DNA of 6,803 nucleotides from Gammaproteobacteria bacterium (GTDB lineage Bacteria; Pseudomonadota; Gammaproteobacteria; GCA-001735895): the NCBI GenBank assembly GCA_029864065.1, contig JAOTUD010000156.1, positions 1 to 6,803 on the forward strand. The letters run 5' to 3'. Below the pieces are notes generated by a model that worked only from the letters and a program-made list of their open reading frames with translations, made no database searches and was not told where the DNA came from. This document shows, piece after piece, positions 5,477 to 6,803 of the stretch; positions within the stretch are counted from its first letter, which is position 1, and each line of letters opens with the position of its first letter. A program made the translations under genes and the position numbers.

Positions 5477-6607
5477 ATGGCGAGCGAACCCGAATTCACC
5501 ATAGGCGTCGAGGAGGAATACCTGCTCGTCGATGTCAACACCGGCGAACTCGTCGACGCGGCGCCGGAAGGGCTGATCGAGGATTGCGACCACGCGTTTC
5601 CCGACCAGGTGCACCCCGAGCTGCTACAGTGCCAGATCGAGATCGGCACGCGCCCGCGCAAGCAGATGGCCGACGTGCGCCAGGACCTCGTCGACCTGCG
5701 CAGCATCGTCGGCGAAGTGGCGGCGCGTTACGGCGTCGGCGTGATCGCGTCATCGACGCATCCCTGGGCGAGCTGGCGCACGCAGCGCTACTCGGTGCAG
5801 GAGCGCTACCGCTTGCTCAGCGAGCACATGCAGGCGGTGATGCAGCGCATGACTATCTGCGGCATGCACGTGCACGTCGGCGTCGAGCCGGATGCGCTGC
5901 GCTTCGACCTGCTGAACCAGGTGACTTACATATTGCCGCACCTGCTGGCGCTGTCGACCTCGTCGCCGTTCCTCGAAGGCCGCGACACCGGGCTCAAGTC
6001 GTTTCGCATCGCGCTCTACAGCGAACTACCGCGCACCGGGCTGCCCGAGCAGTACGACAACGAGTCCGATTACCAGCGCGAGGTCGACCTGCTGGTCGAG
6101 ACCGGCGTGATCCAGGACGCGAGCCGCATCTGGTGGGACATCCGCCCGAGCATTCGCTACCCGACGCTCGAGATGCGCATTTCGGACGTGTGCACGCTGC
6201 TCGACGACGCGGTTTGCATCGCGGCGATCTATCGCTGCTGGCTGCGCATGCTATGGCGGCTCAAGTGCAGCAACCAGCGCTGGCGGCGCTACTCCAATTT
6301 CCTGATCAGCCAGAACCGCTGGCTCGCGATGCGCTACGGCATGGAGCGCGGCCTGATCGACTTCGGCAAGCGCGCGCTGGTGCCTTACCCCGAACTGCTC
6401 GACGAAATGCTCGCCATCATCGAGCCCGACGCCGAACATTTCGGTTGCATGGCCGAGGTCGCGCACGCGCGCACCATCGCCCAGCGTGGCACCAGCGCCG
6501 ACCGTCAGCGAGCCGCCTACGCCGCGGCAAAAGCCGCCGGCGCCGACGAGATCACGGCACTCGCCGCCGTCGTCGACGGCCTGCGCAAGGAGACGCTCGA
6601 TTTCTAG
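5477..6607 (+). CDS. ybdK: YbdK/GCS2-family carboxylate-amine ligase
   Basis: 376 residues, close to the roughly 370 typical of the YbdK family (glutamate-cysteine ligase 2-like, COG2170, glutamine-synthetase-like fold). Conserved motifs in order are GVEEEYLLVD (10-19, acidic metal ligands Glu12-14), CGMHVHVGV (128-136, His131 and His133) and WWDIRPSIRYPTLEMRISD (219-237, with Arg223, Glu232, Arg234 and Asp237), all at expected spacings. Family members join a carboxylate, classically the gamma-carboxyl of glutamate, to an amine using ATP; E. coli YbdK has only weak glutamate-cysteine ligase activity and its true substrate is unclear. It is cytoplasmic. As the last operon gene, 59 bases after the second ATP-grasp gene and with its own ribosome site, it probably acts on the same pathway rather than in glutathione synthesis. 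The symbol denotes the family, not proven orthology. Confidence 0.9.
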   Translation: MASEPEFTIGVEEEYLLVDVNTGELVDAAPEGLIEDCDHAFPDQVHPELLQCQIEIGTRPRKQMADVRQDLVDLRSIVGEVAARYGVGVIASSTHPWASWRTQRYSVQERYRLLSEHMQAVMQRMTICGMHVHVGVEPDALRFDLLNQVTYILPHLLALSTSSPFLEGRDTGLKSFRIALYSELPRTGLPEQYDNESDYQREVDLLVETGVIQDASRIWWDIRPSIRYPTLEMRISDVCTLLDDAVCIAAIYRCWLRMLWRLKCSNQRWRRYSNFLISQNRWLAMRYGMERGLIDFGKRALVPYPELLDEMLAIIEPDAEHFGCMAEVAHARTIAQRGTSADRQRAAYAAAKAAGADEITALAAVVDGLRKETLDF

Positions 6608-6664
6608 TTCGAGGTTGTTCGCTGGCCGAAATTCACAAAATCGCGGCTATCCGCCGCCGCGGGC

Positions 6665-6693
6665 TTGACTCCGGCCGCGCTCGACTATTTAAT
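6665..6693 (+). promoter_or_regulatory. Promoter of the tRNA-Phe gene
   Basis: TTGACT (6665-6670) and TTTAAT (6688-6693) are 17 bases apart and each matches five of six sigma70 consensus positions. The discriminator after the -10 is ACGCGC, GC-rich as in stable RNA promoters under stringent control. Transcription would start near 6700, about 13 bases before the mature tRNA. Confidence 0.7.
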
Positions 6694-6712
6694 ACGCGCT
6701 TTCGCACTCTAT

Positions 6713-6788
<76 letters not shown>

Positions 6789-6803
6789 TTTTTCAATAAC
6801 TTA

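Noticed and set aside
6642..6661. Inverted repeat CGCGGC/GCCGCG after the operon as a terminator
   Set aside because: The stem is only six bases and no T-run follows on the plus strand. It could equally be chance in GC-rich sequence, so no operon terminator is claimed.
6789..6793. TTTTT after the tRNA as an intrinsic terminator
   Set aside because: No separate hairpin precedes it other than the tRNA itself, and the window ends ten bases later.

Overview
The window is GC-rich bacterial DNA with codons strongly biased to G or C in the third position. Its tRNA-Phe, an outer-membrane-type lipoprotein and GC-rich intergenic repeats of the CCCGTCAT...ATGACGGG kind suggest a member of the Pseudomonadota, most likely a gammaproteobacterium. 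That assignment rests on general resemblance only.

Layout. At the left edge, on the minus strand, is the first 131 codons of a lipoprotein with a DUF4382-like domain, cut by the window edge. A 572-base divergent intergenic region follows. It holds a hairpin and two tandem copies (period 101 bases) of a roughly 100-base palindromic repeat, and probably the promoter of the next operon. From 966 to 6607 there are five closely packed genes on the plus strand. In order they are an esterase with an N-terminal early-set domain (966-2204), an ATP-grasp ligase-like protein with a long C-terminal extension (2201-3442), a second, single-domain esterase (3439-4167), a second and different ATP-grasp protein (4197-5417), and a YbdK/GCS2-family carboxylate-amine ligase (5477-6607). 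The first three overlap by ATGA stop/start junctions; the last two have their own Shine-Dalgarno sites after gaps of 29 and 59 bases. A tRNA-Phe(GAA) gene with its own near-consensus promoter closes the window.

How the genes may work together. Three of the five proteins belong to families that use ATP to join a carboxylate to an amine or similar nucleophile, and the other two are serine hydrolases with apparent complete Ser-Glu-His triads. None has a visible signal peptide or membrane segment. The simplest reading is a cytoplasmic pathway that builds a small peptide-like or amide-linked metabolite and trims or releases it with the two hydrolases. Each family is known; I do not recognise this five-gene combination as a named pathway, and neither the substrate nor the product can be read from the sequence. 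It is the best candidate here for an undescribed system.
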